Positions 26,204 through 32,655 of a DNA stretch of 32,655 bases are shown one piece after another. A model generated the notes under the pieces. The model had not been told where the DNA came from. It did not search any database and worked only from the letters and a program-made list of their open reading frames with translations. Position 1 is the stretch's first letter. Each line of letters starts with the position of its first letter. Source of the DNA: Hyphomonadaceae bacterium (lineage in GTDB: Bacteria; Pseudomonadota; Alphaproteobacteria; Caulobacterales; Hyphomonadaceae). Made by a program: the position numbers and the translations under genes. The DNA is taken from assembly GCA_030158285.1 (NCBI GenBank), contig JAOATF010000198.1:1-32655 (forward strand), given 5' to 3'.

Positions 26204-28255
26204 ATGAGCGACAAGCACGACGACCACGACGGCGCGGCCAAGGACGCGGGCGAGCACGACCACGCGCACGGTGGCCTGTTCGGCGAGCGTACAGAGCTGA
26301 TCTTCGCGATCCTCTCCGCAGTGTCGCTGGCGGCCGGGTGGCTGATCGAGACCAATTGGGCGGAAGGGCCCGCAATCGCAGCCTATGTTGCATCGTATTT
26401 CTTCGGCGGGTTCTTCACTGTTCGCGAAGCACTCGAAAATATCCGCCGGGGCAAATTTGAAATCGACACGCTCATGATCGCGGCCGCTGCGGGCGCCGCC
26501 CTGCTTGGCCACTGGTCTGAGGGCTCCCTGCTGCTGGCGCTGTTCAGCCTTGGGCATGCCCTTGAAGGGTATGCGATGGGGCGGGCAAAGCGCGCGATCG
26601 AGGCGCTGGGCAAGCTCGCGCCGAAGTTTGCGACCGTTCGCCGGGGCGAGGGGACGGAGCAGGTTGCCGTTGAAGCGCTCAAGGTCGGCGATGTTGCGAT
26701 CGTCAAGCCGAATGAAAGGCTGCCTGCCGATGGCATCGTCATCGCGGGCGAGAGCAGCGTTGACCAATCGCCGGTGACCGGCGAAAGCGTTCCAGTGGAC
26801 AAGCGGCCGCTTGGATCGCAGCCGGAAGGCGCGGAGGCCTTTGCGAAGGCCGGACCGGACTCGAAGGTCTTCGCGGGAACCATCAACGGCCCGGGCGTCA
26901 TGGACGTGTGGGTTGCGCGTCCAGCCCAGGAGACGACGCTGGCGCGTGTCGTCAAGATGGTGGCGGAGGCGCAGGCGCAGCGTTCTCCCACGCAGCAGTT
27001 CACGGATCGTATCGAGCGCATCTTCGTGCCGTCGGTTCTGATTGGCGTTGTTGTGCTCATGTTTGCGTGGGTGGTTCTGGATGAGACCTTCAACCAGAGC
27101 TTCTATCGGGCCATGGCGGTGCTGGTCGCCGCCAGCCCGTGCGCACTGGCCATCTCGGTTCCGAGCGCAATTCTCAGTGGCATCGCTCGCGCCGGCCGCG
27201 GCGGCGTGCTGGTCAAGGGCGGTGGGCCGCTCGAAAATCTCGGGACGCTGAAAGCCATCGCCTTCGACAAGACCGGCACGCTCACCGAAGGCAAGCCGCG
27301 CATGACGGATGTTGTGCCTGCCGATGGGGGCGATGAGGCGGAACTTCTTCGCTACGCCGTCGCGATCGAAGAACTTAGCGATCACCCGCTCGCCGCAGCC
27401 GTCGTGCGCGATGGCCGCGAGCGCGCTGGTGCGGCGCTCAAGGCCGACGGTGTCGAAGGGATCACGGGCAAAGGCGTGAAGGGCAGGGTGAATGGTCACC
27501 AAGTCTGGATCGGCAAGCCCGGCATGTTCGATGGCAGCGACGGCCCAGCCATGCCCGACAAAATGCGTGAAAAAGCGCAGTCGCTCGAACAGGCCGGCCG
27601 GACGGTGATGGTCGTGCGGCGTGACGCAGACTATCTCGGCGCGCTTGGCCTCATGGATACGCCGCGGCCGGAAGCGCGCGAGGTGCTTGCCCGGCTCAAG
27701 GAGATCGGCATCCAGCGCATGATCATGCTGACGGGCGACAACCAGAGCGTCGCCGACGCGATCGCCAAGGATGTTGGCCTGACTGATGCCAAGGGCGGCC
27801 TGATGCCCGAGGACAAGGTTACGGCGATCAGCGCGCTGGTGAAGGAAGAAGGCAAGGTCGCCATGTTGGGCGACGGCGTCAACGATGCTCCGGCGCTCGC
27901 GAACGCCACGGTCGGCGTGGCCATGGGCGCGGCCGGATCGGATGTCGCGCTTGAAACTGCCGACGTTGCCCTGATGGCGGACGACCTCACCAATCTGCCT
28001 TTCGCGGTCGGCCTGAGCCGGAAGACCAGCGCCATCATTAAGCAGAATCTGGTCGTGAGCCTGGGCGTGGTCGCTGTCCTGATCCCGTCGACCTTGTTCG
28101 GCCTGCAGATCGGCACGGCGATCATCTTCCACGAAGGCTCCACGCTGATCGTGGTTGCGAACGCGCTTCGCCTGCTGGCGCACAATGATCGCTGGTCGAG
28201 TCAGAAGCGAAGCAAGGCTGCGACGCGCACAGCTGACGCGGGGCATCCGGCGTGA
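26204..28255 (+). CDS. P1B-4 type heavy-metal ATPase (Co/Zn/Ni-type, SPC motif)
   Basis: A 683-aa P-type ATPase of the P1B-4 subgroup, associated with export of Co, Zn, Ni or Fe. The membrane motif is S311-P-C313 (AASPCALAIS) instead of CPC, and the last membrane region has H643-E-G-S (FHEGSTLIVVANALRLL), the P1B-4 hallmark. The phosphorylation site is D355-KTGT, an SDHPLA stretch holds the HP pair, and MLGDGVNDAPAL is present. There is no Cys-based metal-binding domain; instead the N-terminus is His/Asp rich (HDDHDG, EHDHAHGG, residues about 4-23). Starting 71 bp after czcA on the same strand, it recalls CzcP, which helps Czc pumps by loading metal into the periplasm. Start ATG 26204 has GGGATGAAACG upstream. 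Confidence 0.93.
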   Translation: MSDKHDDHDGAAKDAGEHDHAHGGLFGERTELIFAILSAVSLAAGWLIETNWAEGPAIAAYVASYFFGGFFTVREALENIRRGKFEIDTLMIAAAAGAALLGHWSEGSLLLALFSLGHALEGYAMGRAKRAIEALGKLAPKFATVRRGEGTEQVAVEALKVGDVAIVKPNERLPADGIVIAGESSVDQSPVTGESVPVDKRPLGSQPEGAEAFAKAGPDSKVFAGTINGPGVMDVWVARPAQETTLARVVKMVAEAQAQRSPTQQFTDRIERIFVPSVLIGVVVLMFAWVVLDETFNQSFYRAMAVLVAASPCALAISVPSAILSGIARAGRGGVLVKGGGPLENLGTLKAIAFDKTGTLTEGKPRMTDVVPADGGDEAELLRYAVAIEELSDHPLAAAVVRDGRERAGAALKADGVEGITGKGVKGRVNGHQVWIGKPGMFDGSDGPAMPDKMREKAQSLEQAGRTVMVVRRDADYLGALGLMDTPRPEAREVLARLKEIGIQRMIMLTGDNQSVADAIAKDVGLTDAKGGLMPEDKVTAISALVKEEGKVAMLGDGVNDAPALANATVGVAMGAAGSDVALETADVALMADDLTNLPFAVGLSRKTSAIIKQNLVVSLGVVAVLIPSTLFGLQIGTAIIFHEGSTLIVVANALRLLAHNDRWSSQKRSKAATRTADAGHPA

Positions 28256-28360
28256 CACGGATTACGTGCCTTGCTTTCAATATCGACAATGTCGGGTGCT
28301 GCTTCGGCATTGTCAAACGACTGGCGTCCTTGCCCCTCCTCGTGTGTGAGGACGTCCGGG

Positions 28361-28390
28361 GGAGGCGCCGCGCAAGCGGCGTCTCTTTCT
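28361..28390 (+). terminator. Intrinsic terminator candidate of the first czc operon
   Basis: An 11-bp stem (28361-28371 with 28376-28386, including two G-T pairs) encloses a stable GCAA tetraloop and runs into TCTTTCT. It lies 105 bp after the ATPase stop and is the best intrinsic terminator shape in the window. Confidence 0.6.
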
Positions 28391-28451
28391 CCGGTTTTAG
28401 CGGAATCTCCCGCTGGCTTCAGGGATCCCCCAAAGCCCTCGGCCGGCGGAT

Positions 28452-28482
28452 GCCCTGGCCAATCCCCCAATGTGGCCAGGGC
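28452..28482. repeat. Inverted repeat with 10-bp arms
   Basis: GCCCTGGCCA and TGGCCAGGGC flank an 11-nt loop (ATCCCCCAATG). The arms are perfect. It is one of a cluster of hairpins in this gene-free stretch; function unknown. Confidence 0.6.
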
Positions 28483-28487
28483 GTGGG

Positions 28488-28513
28488 GGAGGCGCGGGGC
28501 CGTCCGCGCCTCC
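28488..28513. repeat. Inverted repeat with 10-bp arms, second
   Basis: GGAGGCGCGG and CCGCGCCTCC flank the 6-nt loop GGCCGT. It begins only 5 bp after the preceding inverted repeat. It may be a backup terminator or part of a dispersed palindromic element. Confidence 0.6.
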
Positions 28514-28735
28514 TTCGAGATTGCAGGATGGAGCGCAGGTCACGTTATGGAAATTGCGGAAGTCTGCGCCGGCGAGTTGGCCATGGTGCAAGTGTCGACG
28601 TGCGTGAAGGTTGTGTGCCAGATCCACCCTCGCGCTATGTCTGTTTCCAATTCCAACTGAAAGTTGAGGATTGTATCTCGGCGCCCTGTTAAATGGGTCA
28701 GCAAAATCCATTCTTCGCAGCGATAGAATAGCCGC

Positions 28736-29236
28736 GTGCCAAAGCTCGCACTTGAAATTGTTGTCGACGCACCTCCGGAGACCGTTTGGGAAGTCCTGAG
28801 CGATTTTGCTGGCTATAAGCAGTGGAATCCTCTGCACACCGTCGATGGCCAACCTGCGCGCGGCTCAGCAGTTCAAATCCATTCCAAAGCCCTCGGTGGA
28901 CGCGTTCTGAGTTCTATAGGCCTAGTCTGGAAATTTGAGCCGAATGCAAAGCTGGAATTTCTGAGCGGAAATCCTCTCTGGTACACATTGAAGCGCTTCT
29001 TCCATATTTCCGCATACGATGGCGGAACATTGCTGAAGCACGGCGCCGCAATATCCGGCGTGTGGGTGTTGTGGCTGTTCTCGACGCGAGGCCACAAAAT
29101 CGAGCGCCTCAAACCGATGTTCGAAGCCTTCGCATCGGTCTTGATCCACCGAATAACAAGCCGTCCTCACGGGTCACCGTCGTTGTCAAATCGACATGCA
29201 CGACGGGCGGCCAAGGCCAAGCCGTCTGGATGCTAG
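28736..29236 (+). CDS. SRPBCC (START/polyketide-cyclase-like) domain protein
   Basis: A 166-aa product, probably cytoplasmic, with the SRPBCC lipid-binding fold. The N-terminus LALEIVVDAPPETVWEVLSDFAGYKQWNP is a typical opening of the family, followed by beta-strands such as LVWKFEPNAKLEFLSG and LLKHGAAISGVWVLWLF, and a C-terminal helix, ERLKPMFEAFASVL. The fold binds small hydrophobic ligands; the actual ligand is unknown. The start is GTG 28736 with no strong ribosome site. Residues after about 139 (ITSRPHGSPSLSNRHARR) look unlike the family and may be a run-on. Codon use is less GC-biased than in the metal genes on both sides, so it looks like a foreign or relict gene between the two czc operons. 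Confidence 0.65.
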   Translation: MPKLALEIVVDAPPETVWEVLSDFAGYKQWNPLHTVDGQPARGSAVQIHSKALGGRVLSSIGLVWKFEPNAKLEFLSGNPLWYTLKRFFHISAYDGGTLLKHGAAISGVWVLWLFSTRGHKIERLKPMFEAFASVLIHRITSRPHGSPSLSNRHARRAAKAKPSGC

Positions 29237-29529
29237 TCCTGCTGTCCGAAATATCAAATTTGAAGCTGGATATGGTGCCGCCGACGACAGCCGCCGCAGC
29301 AGCGCTGGCCGCTTATCTCCTCAGTGGAGGGGCCGGATCGATCAGGCTCGATGGGCCAGCAGCGGTAGTCGCGTGGCAGGCGAAGCCGGAAAGCTGTGTG
29401 GCGGATGCATATTTCTCGCGTGTGCGTGTAGACCCGACAGGCGAAGTCGCTTGCGTTCTTGAGGTAGACGCGTTTTTGTGCAGGCGAAATGTTTACTTCT
29501 CAGCAATTGCCGGTCGATAACTTGGAACC
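29237..29529. other. Intergenic stretch before the second czc operon
   Basis: These 293 bp hold no gene I can support. A 96-codon open frame (29230-29520) has no ribosome site and no recognisable family. The last ~60 bases are more AT-rich (around GAAATGTTTACTTCTC) and probably contain the promoter of the second czc operon, but I cannot mark clear -35/-10 boxes. Confidence 0.4.
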
Positions 29530-29943
29530 ATGACCATCGTGCGTCAGATCGTGGCGGCCATCATGGCTGCATCGCTTGTGTGGGTCGGCTCTGCCGGCGC
29601 TGCGCAGGCGCATTCGCACGATGTGGACGGACATCACGGGGCTGCGGTTTATGCCGTGGCGACTGTCGATGATTATCGTCACGGCGCCGATCATCGCCAC
29701 GACGACCATCCGGATGACCACCAACAGGCGAGTGATCCCGATGATGACGGCGGAGGGGTTCCGCACGAGCACGAGAGGGGCATTTTCCATGTCCACGTGC
29801 TGACTTTCGTTGCGCTTGAAGCCGAATACCCGGTGTTGCCGCAGGTGCAATCGGTCAAGTCCATTGAAACGCCGCTGCTGAGTGTGTCGTTGCTGACGCG
29901 CAGCGTCATGCCGGCAGATCGACCTCCGCGAACCTTCCTCTGA
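29530..29943 (+). CDS. CzcI-like small secreted His-rich protein (second copy)
   Basis: A 137-aa exported protein heading the second czc operon. A signal peptide (about residues 1-27, MTIVRQIVAAIMAASLVW through AAQA) is followed by a region very rich in His and Asp (28-92: HSHDVDGHH, HGADHRHDDHPDDH, HEHERGIFHVHV), an obvious divalent-metal sponge. The C-terminus holds DRPPR at 130-134, the same motif and location as in the small protein heading the first czc operon (19822-20199). The His clusters differ in layout, so the two are diverged relatives. Unlike the first copy it has no Cys. A role in sensing or buffering periplasmic metal is inferred. It lies 60 bp ahead of the second czcC. Confidence 0.68.
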   Translation: MTIVRQIVAAIMAASLVWVGSAGAAQAHSHDVDGHHGAAVYAVATVDDYRHGADHRHDDHPDDHQQASDPDDDGGGVPHEHERGIFHVHVLTFVALEAEYPVLPQVQSVKSIETPLLSVSLLTRSVMPADRPPRTFL

Positions 29944-30003
29944 TCCGAACAATCGCGCTCGCCTTGCGGCGGCCGCCACGCGTTTGAGACAGAGGAGCTT
30001 ACC

Positions 30004-31251
30004 TTGTCATTCCGTACCTATGCGGCCCCCGCCGGGCTCGCATGCCTCGTCGCCATCGCGGCGGGGGAGGGCCATGCGCAGGCGCGGGCTCAACCCCTGA
30101 CGTTGCAGGACGCCCTGCAGCGCGCCCTGGCCGATACACCCGTGTTGAAAGCGACAGAGCAGGCGCTGCTGGGGGCGCAGGCTGGCGTTCGCCAGGCCGA
30201 TCGCATGCCCAATCCGTCGCTGGACTTTGCGGCGGAGAACCTGCTGGGCAGCGGTCTCTATTCGGGCATCGATCGCACCGAGACCACGCTGGGCCTGAGC
30301 CAGCGCCTGGAATGGAGTGGCGGCAGGCGCGCGCGGACAGAGCTCGCGAGGGCGGACATTGCCATCGCCAGGGCGGGCGGTGACCTGCGGCGTCAGGATC
30401 TCATGCACGACGTGGCGCTGGTCTACCTGTCCGTACAGAAGGCGGGCGCCGACCTGGCTGTGGCCGTCGAGCGCGCGGCGGTGGCCAGGGATATTGTTGC
30501 GACAGTCCAGCGGCGGGTCGATGCGGCGCGCGATCCCCTCATGGCAGGCGCCAAGGCTCAGGCTTTGCTGGCGGATGCGGAGATCGCGGTCGAGGCAGCG
30601 CGCAGGGCGGAAGAGGGAGCCAAGGCGCAGCTGGCCAGCTTCTGGGGCGGCGATGCCGGCTTCACCGTCGAAGGATCGACGTTTGCCGCTGAAGCGGGCG
30701 CCGAGCTGGACGCTCTTAACGCGCCGGAGCTTGCGCTTGCGGAGGCCGAGGTGAAACGCTCATCCGCGTCCGTCGCCGTCGAGCAGGCGAAAGGCCGGCA
30801 GGACCCTACATTCTCGGCCGGGCTTCGCTACTTTCATGAGACGGACGAAGCTGCGCTGGTGTTCGGCGTATCGATTCCTTTGGCGCTCTGGGACCAGAAC
30901 GAGGGAGGCATCGCTCGCGCGCAGGCAGATCGTTCCCGGCTCCGGCTGGAGAGCGAAACCTTGCGCCGCAACATCTCGCGCGAGGTCAGCGCGATGCAGA
31001 ACCAGATGCAGATCGCACTTGCCGAGGTTGAGGCCATCGATACGCGGCTGACACCTGCCGCCGAAGACGCGCTCGACTTTGCCCGCAGGGGTTATGAGCA
31101 GGGCGGGTTCTCCTATCTCGATGTGCTCGATGCGCAACGCCTGCTGGTCGATGCGCGCCTGCAACGCAACTCAGCTCTTTTCACCTATCACAGCGCCCGC
31201 GCGGCGCTCGCCCGCCTGACGGGCGCCTATGCCGCTCCGTCGGCGCAATGA
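30004..31251 (+). CDS. czcC: Second CzcC-type outer-membrane efflux channel
   Basis: A 415-aa TolC-family protein, clearly related to but distinct from the first CzcC. A signal peptide (about residues 1-25, ending EGHAQA) precedes TLQDALQRALADTPVLKATEQAL, and the second-repeat signature is ALDFARRGYEQGGFSYLDVLDAQRLL. The start is TTG 30004, chosen because AGAGGAG lies 7-8 bases upstream and the next in-frame ATG would cut into the mature protein. Its TGA overlaps the czcB start by 4 bp (ATGA), unlike the 92-bp gap in the first operon. Together with the following genes it forms a second tripartite metal exporter. Confidence 0.87.
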   Translation: MSFRTYAAPAGLACLVAIAAGEGHAQARAQPLTLQDALQRALADTPVLKATEQALLGAQAGVRQADRMPNPSLDFAAENLLGSGLYSGIDRTETTLGLSQRLEWSGGRRARTELARADIAIARAGGDLRRQDLMHDVALVYLSVQKAGADLAVAVERAAVARDIVATVQRRVDAARDPLMAGAKAQALLADAEIAVEAARRAEEGAKAQLASFWGGDAGFTVEGSTFAAEAGAELDALNAPELALAEAEVKRSSASVAVEQAKGRQDPTFSAGLRYFHETDEAALVFGVSIPLALWDQNEGGIARAQADRSRLRLESETLRRNISREVSAMQNQMQIALAEVEAIDTRLTPAAEDALDFARRGYEQGGFSYLDVLDAQRLLVDARLQRNSALFTYHSARAALARLTGAYAAPSAQ

Positions 31252-32522
31252 GGTTCGCCATGTTTTCCAGATCGACATCCAACTTCGCATCCAGCCTTGT
31301 CCTTGCAGCCTGCCTTGTCGGGTTGAGCGGCTGCGGCGGTAGTGCGCCTGCTGAACCGTCAGGCGACGAAACTGGCGCTGCCAGCAGTGAGTACGAACGT
31401 GGCCCGCATCGTGGCCGCATGCTGCGCGATGGTGACTTCGCGATCGAGATGACGATCTTCGAGGATGGCGTGCCGCCGGAATTCCATGTCTACGCCTATG
31501 CAAGCGACAAGCCTCTGCCGCCATCAGATGTGCAGCTGCAGGTCAAGCTGGGCCGGCTTGGTGGTGAGACAAATGCGTTCCGGTTCGCGCCGGTCGACGA
31601 CTATCTCAAGGGAGATGCCGTCGTCACCGAGCCGCACTCGTTCGATGTAACCGTCGTGGCAAGCTATGCGGGAAAGCAGCATCAATGGTCCTACGCGTCG
31701 TATGAAGGACGTACGACCATCGAGCAGGCGCAGGCCGATGCGGCGGGCGTGAAGGTGGAGCCCGCCGGCCCTGTGAAGATCGACGATATCGTTACGCTGT
31801 CCGGCCGTGTCGAGCTTCAGCCGCAGGGCAAGGCCGAGGTGAGGGCTTGGTATCCGGGCCGGATCATGACGATGACCAAGGCCATCGGCCAGCAGGTGAA
31901 AAAGGGTGAAACCGTCGCCACCGTCACCTCCAGCGAAAGCCTGCAGACATACGCCATTCCTGCGCCAATCTCCGGCGTCATCACGGAGCGAGGCGCCAAC
32001 GTGGGCGATGTCGCGGGCGGCGGCCCACTCTATGTGATCGCAGACAGCACGCAGGTGCATGCTGAATTCTATGTCTATCCGCGCGATGCAGAGCGCCTGC
32101 GCGCGGGCCAGCCTGTCGTTGTTCGCAGCCTGCAGGGCGATCACGTCGTTCGCGCCGAGATCGAGGCTATCCTGCCGACTGCCGACATGCTGACGCAGAC
32201 GGTCGTGGCGTATGTCGAACTTCCAAGTCCCGACGGCCTGACATGGCGTCCGGGGCAGGCGGTCAATGGAGATGTCTCGGTGGCCACGGTTGATGTGCCG
32301 CTGGCCGTGCGAACACCGGCGCTGCAACGCTTCCGTGACTTCACGGTTGTCTTTGCACGCGTGGACCAGACCTACGAAGTTCGCATGCTCGAACTTGGAC
32401 GCCAGTCACCTGAATGGACGGAAGTTCTGGGCGGCATCAAGCCGAACGAGGTTTATGTCAGCGAGAACGCCTTCCTCATCCGCGCGGACGTTGAGAAGTC
32501 CGGCGCGAGCCACGACCACTGA
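31248..32522 (+). CDS. czcB: Second CzcB-type adaptor, predicted lipoprotein
   Basis: A 424-aa periplasmic adaptor. The N-terminus has a clear lipobox, L26-S-G-C29, so it is probably lipid-anchored to the inner membrane, unlike the first CzcB. Residues about 50-140 form an extra N-terminal domain (starting GPHRGRMLRDGDFAIEMTIFEDGV), seen in some CzcB/CusB adaptors. A barrel-sandwich region then contains VRAWYPGRIMTMTKAIGQQVKKGETVATV and YAIPAPISGVITERGANVGD. The C-terminus ends SHDH, like the GHDH of the first copy. ATG 31248 overlaps the czcC stop; ATG 31260 is an alternative that gives a shorter signal. It feeds the czcA gene that begins 11 bp downstream. Confidence 0.9.
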   Translation: MRFAMFSRSTSNFASSLVLAACLVGLSGCGGSAPAEPSGDETGAASSEYERGPHRGRMLRDGDFAIEMTIFEDGVPPEFHVYAYASDKPLPPSDVQLQVKLGRLGGETNAFRFAPVDDYLKGDAVVTEPHSFDVTVVASYAGKQHQWSYASYEGRTTIEQAQADAAGVKVEPAGPVKIDDIVTLSGRVELQPQGKAEVRAWYPGRIMTMTKAIGQQVKKGETVATVTSSESLQTYAIPAPISGVITERGANVGDVAGGGPLYVIADSTQVHAEFYVYPRDAERLRAGQPVVVRSLQGDHVVRAEIEAILPTADMLTQTVVAYVELPSPDGLTWRPGQAVNGDVSVATVDVPLAVRTPALQRFRDFTVVFARVDQTYEVRMLELGRQSPEWTEVLGGIKPNEVYVSENAFLIRADVEKSGASHDH

Positions 32523-32533
32523 GGGGAAGCGCG

Positions 32534-32655
32534 ATGCTTGAACGTATCATTCATCTCGCGATCCGCTTTCGCTGGATCGTGCTCATGGCAGTGTTGGCAT
32601 CCGGCGCGCTTGGCGTCTGGAGCTTCCAGCGCCTGCCGATCGATGCGACGCCGGA
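32534..32655 (+). CDS. czcA: Second CzcA-type RND pump, N-terminal start (partial)
   Basis: The first 40 codons of an HME-RND pump, cut by the window edge. The visible product starts MLERIIHLAIRFRWIVLM and continues to FQRLPIDATP. This matches the first membrane segment and the conserved RLPIDAVPD-type loop of the first CzcA in this window (22893-26132). ATG 32534 has a GAGGGGAAG ribosome site. It completes a second czcCBA set, with the rest of the pump beyond the window. Confidence 0.9.
   Translation, partial: MLERIIHLAIRFRWIVLMAVLASGALGVWSFQRLPIDATP

Larger units (their letters stand above)
28256..28735. other. Gene-free, hairpin-rich stretch
   Basis: I see no convincing gene in these 480 bp. 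They hold a short TCCTC/GAGGA hairpin (28337-28352), a GCAA-loop stem (28361-28386), a 10-bp stem (28452-28482) and another 10-bp stem (28488-28513). The part from about 28550 onward is less GC-rich than the flanking operons. The stretch separates the first czc operon from the SRPBCC gene. Confidence 0.65.

Noticed and set aside
25892-28258. A 788-codon open frame antisense to the P1B-4 ATPase and the czcA end
   Set aside because: It is composed of Arg/His/Ala-rich shadow sequence with no family motif, while the opposite strand encodes complete known proteins. Long antisense frames are expected in this GC-rich codon usage.
28547-28660. A 37-codon frame in the hairpin-rich gap
   Set aside because: No ribosome site, no family and no coding-type codon bias compared with neighbours.
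29230-29520. A 96-codon + strand frame ending 9 bp before the second CzcI-like gene
   Set aside because: No ribosome site, no recognised family, and it lies in a probable promoter region. It is not excluded, but I cannot support it.

Overview
This 32.7-kb window is high-GC DNA that looks like an alphaproteobacterial chromosome. The evidence is a complete ccoNOQP-ccoGHIS cytochrome cbb3 gene set, a FixL-type heme-PAS sensor kinase, and dense, short-spaced operons with many ATGA start/stop overlaps. The genus cannot be fixed from the sequence alone. Every assignment rests on reading motifs; no database search was run.

Layout, left to right. (1) 1-6469: the end of ccoN, then ccoO, ccoQ, ccoP, ccoG, ccoH, ccoI and ccoS on the + strand. 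This is a microaerobic terminal oxidase followed by its assembly and copper-delivery genes. (2) 6614-8997: an OmpR-type response regulator converges on a hybrid histidine kinase with a FixL-like heme pocket; the two stop codons share one CTAG. An FNR/FixK-like box lies upstream of the kinase. (3) 9098-9498: two small exported or membrane genes of unknown function. (4) 9615-12238: a membrane kinase with a 7TMR-DISM-like sensor and a NarL-type regulator, bracketed by three copies of a small C5-N8-G4/5 hairpin. (5) 12383-16276: a large autotransporter. (6) 16277-17414: a gene-poor stretch and an IS6-family transposase. (7) 17424-32655: a heavy-metal resistance block. It holds a Zn/Cd/Pb P1B-2 ATPase on the - strand behind a MerR-type operator, a first czc operon (czcI-like, czcC, czcB, czcA and a Co/Zn-type P1B-4 ATPase), a gene-poor stretch rich in hairpins, a lone SRPBCC-domain gene, and a second czc operon (czcI-like, czcC, lipoprotein czcB, start of czcA) that runs off the end.

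How the genes work together. The left third respires at low oxygen and carries its own apparent oxygen sensor. The right half exports divalent metals. P-type ATPases move Zn/Cd/Co from cytoplasm to periplasm, and CzcCBA pumps carry them across the outer membrane. Each czc operon is headed by a small secreted His-rich protein ending in the same DRPPR motif. The IS6-family gene lies 9 bp from the end of the Zn/Cd ATPase gene, at the junction between the housekeeping-like left part and the metal block, which suggests the block was acquired.

No wholly new system is evident. The points most worth checking are the FixL-like hybrid kinase paired with an OmpR rather than a FixJ regulator, the hairpin family around the kinase/regulator/autotransporter genes, the paired CzcI-like proteins, the orphan MerR operator, and the strong hairpin inside the first czc operon.
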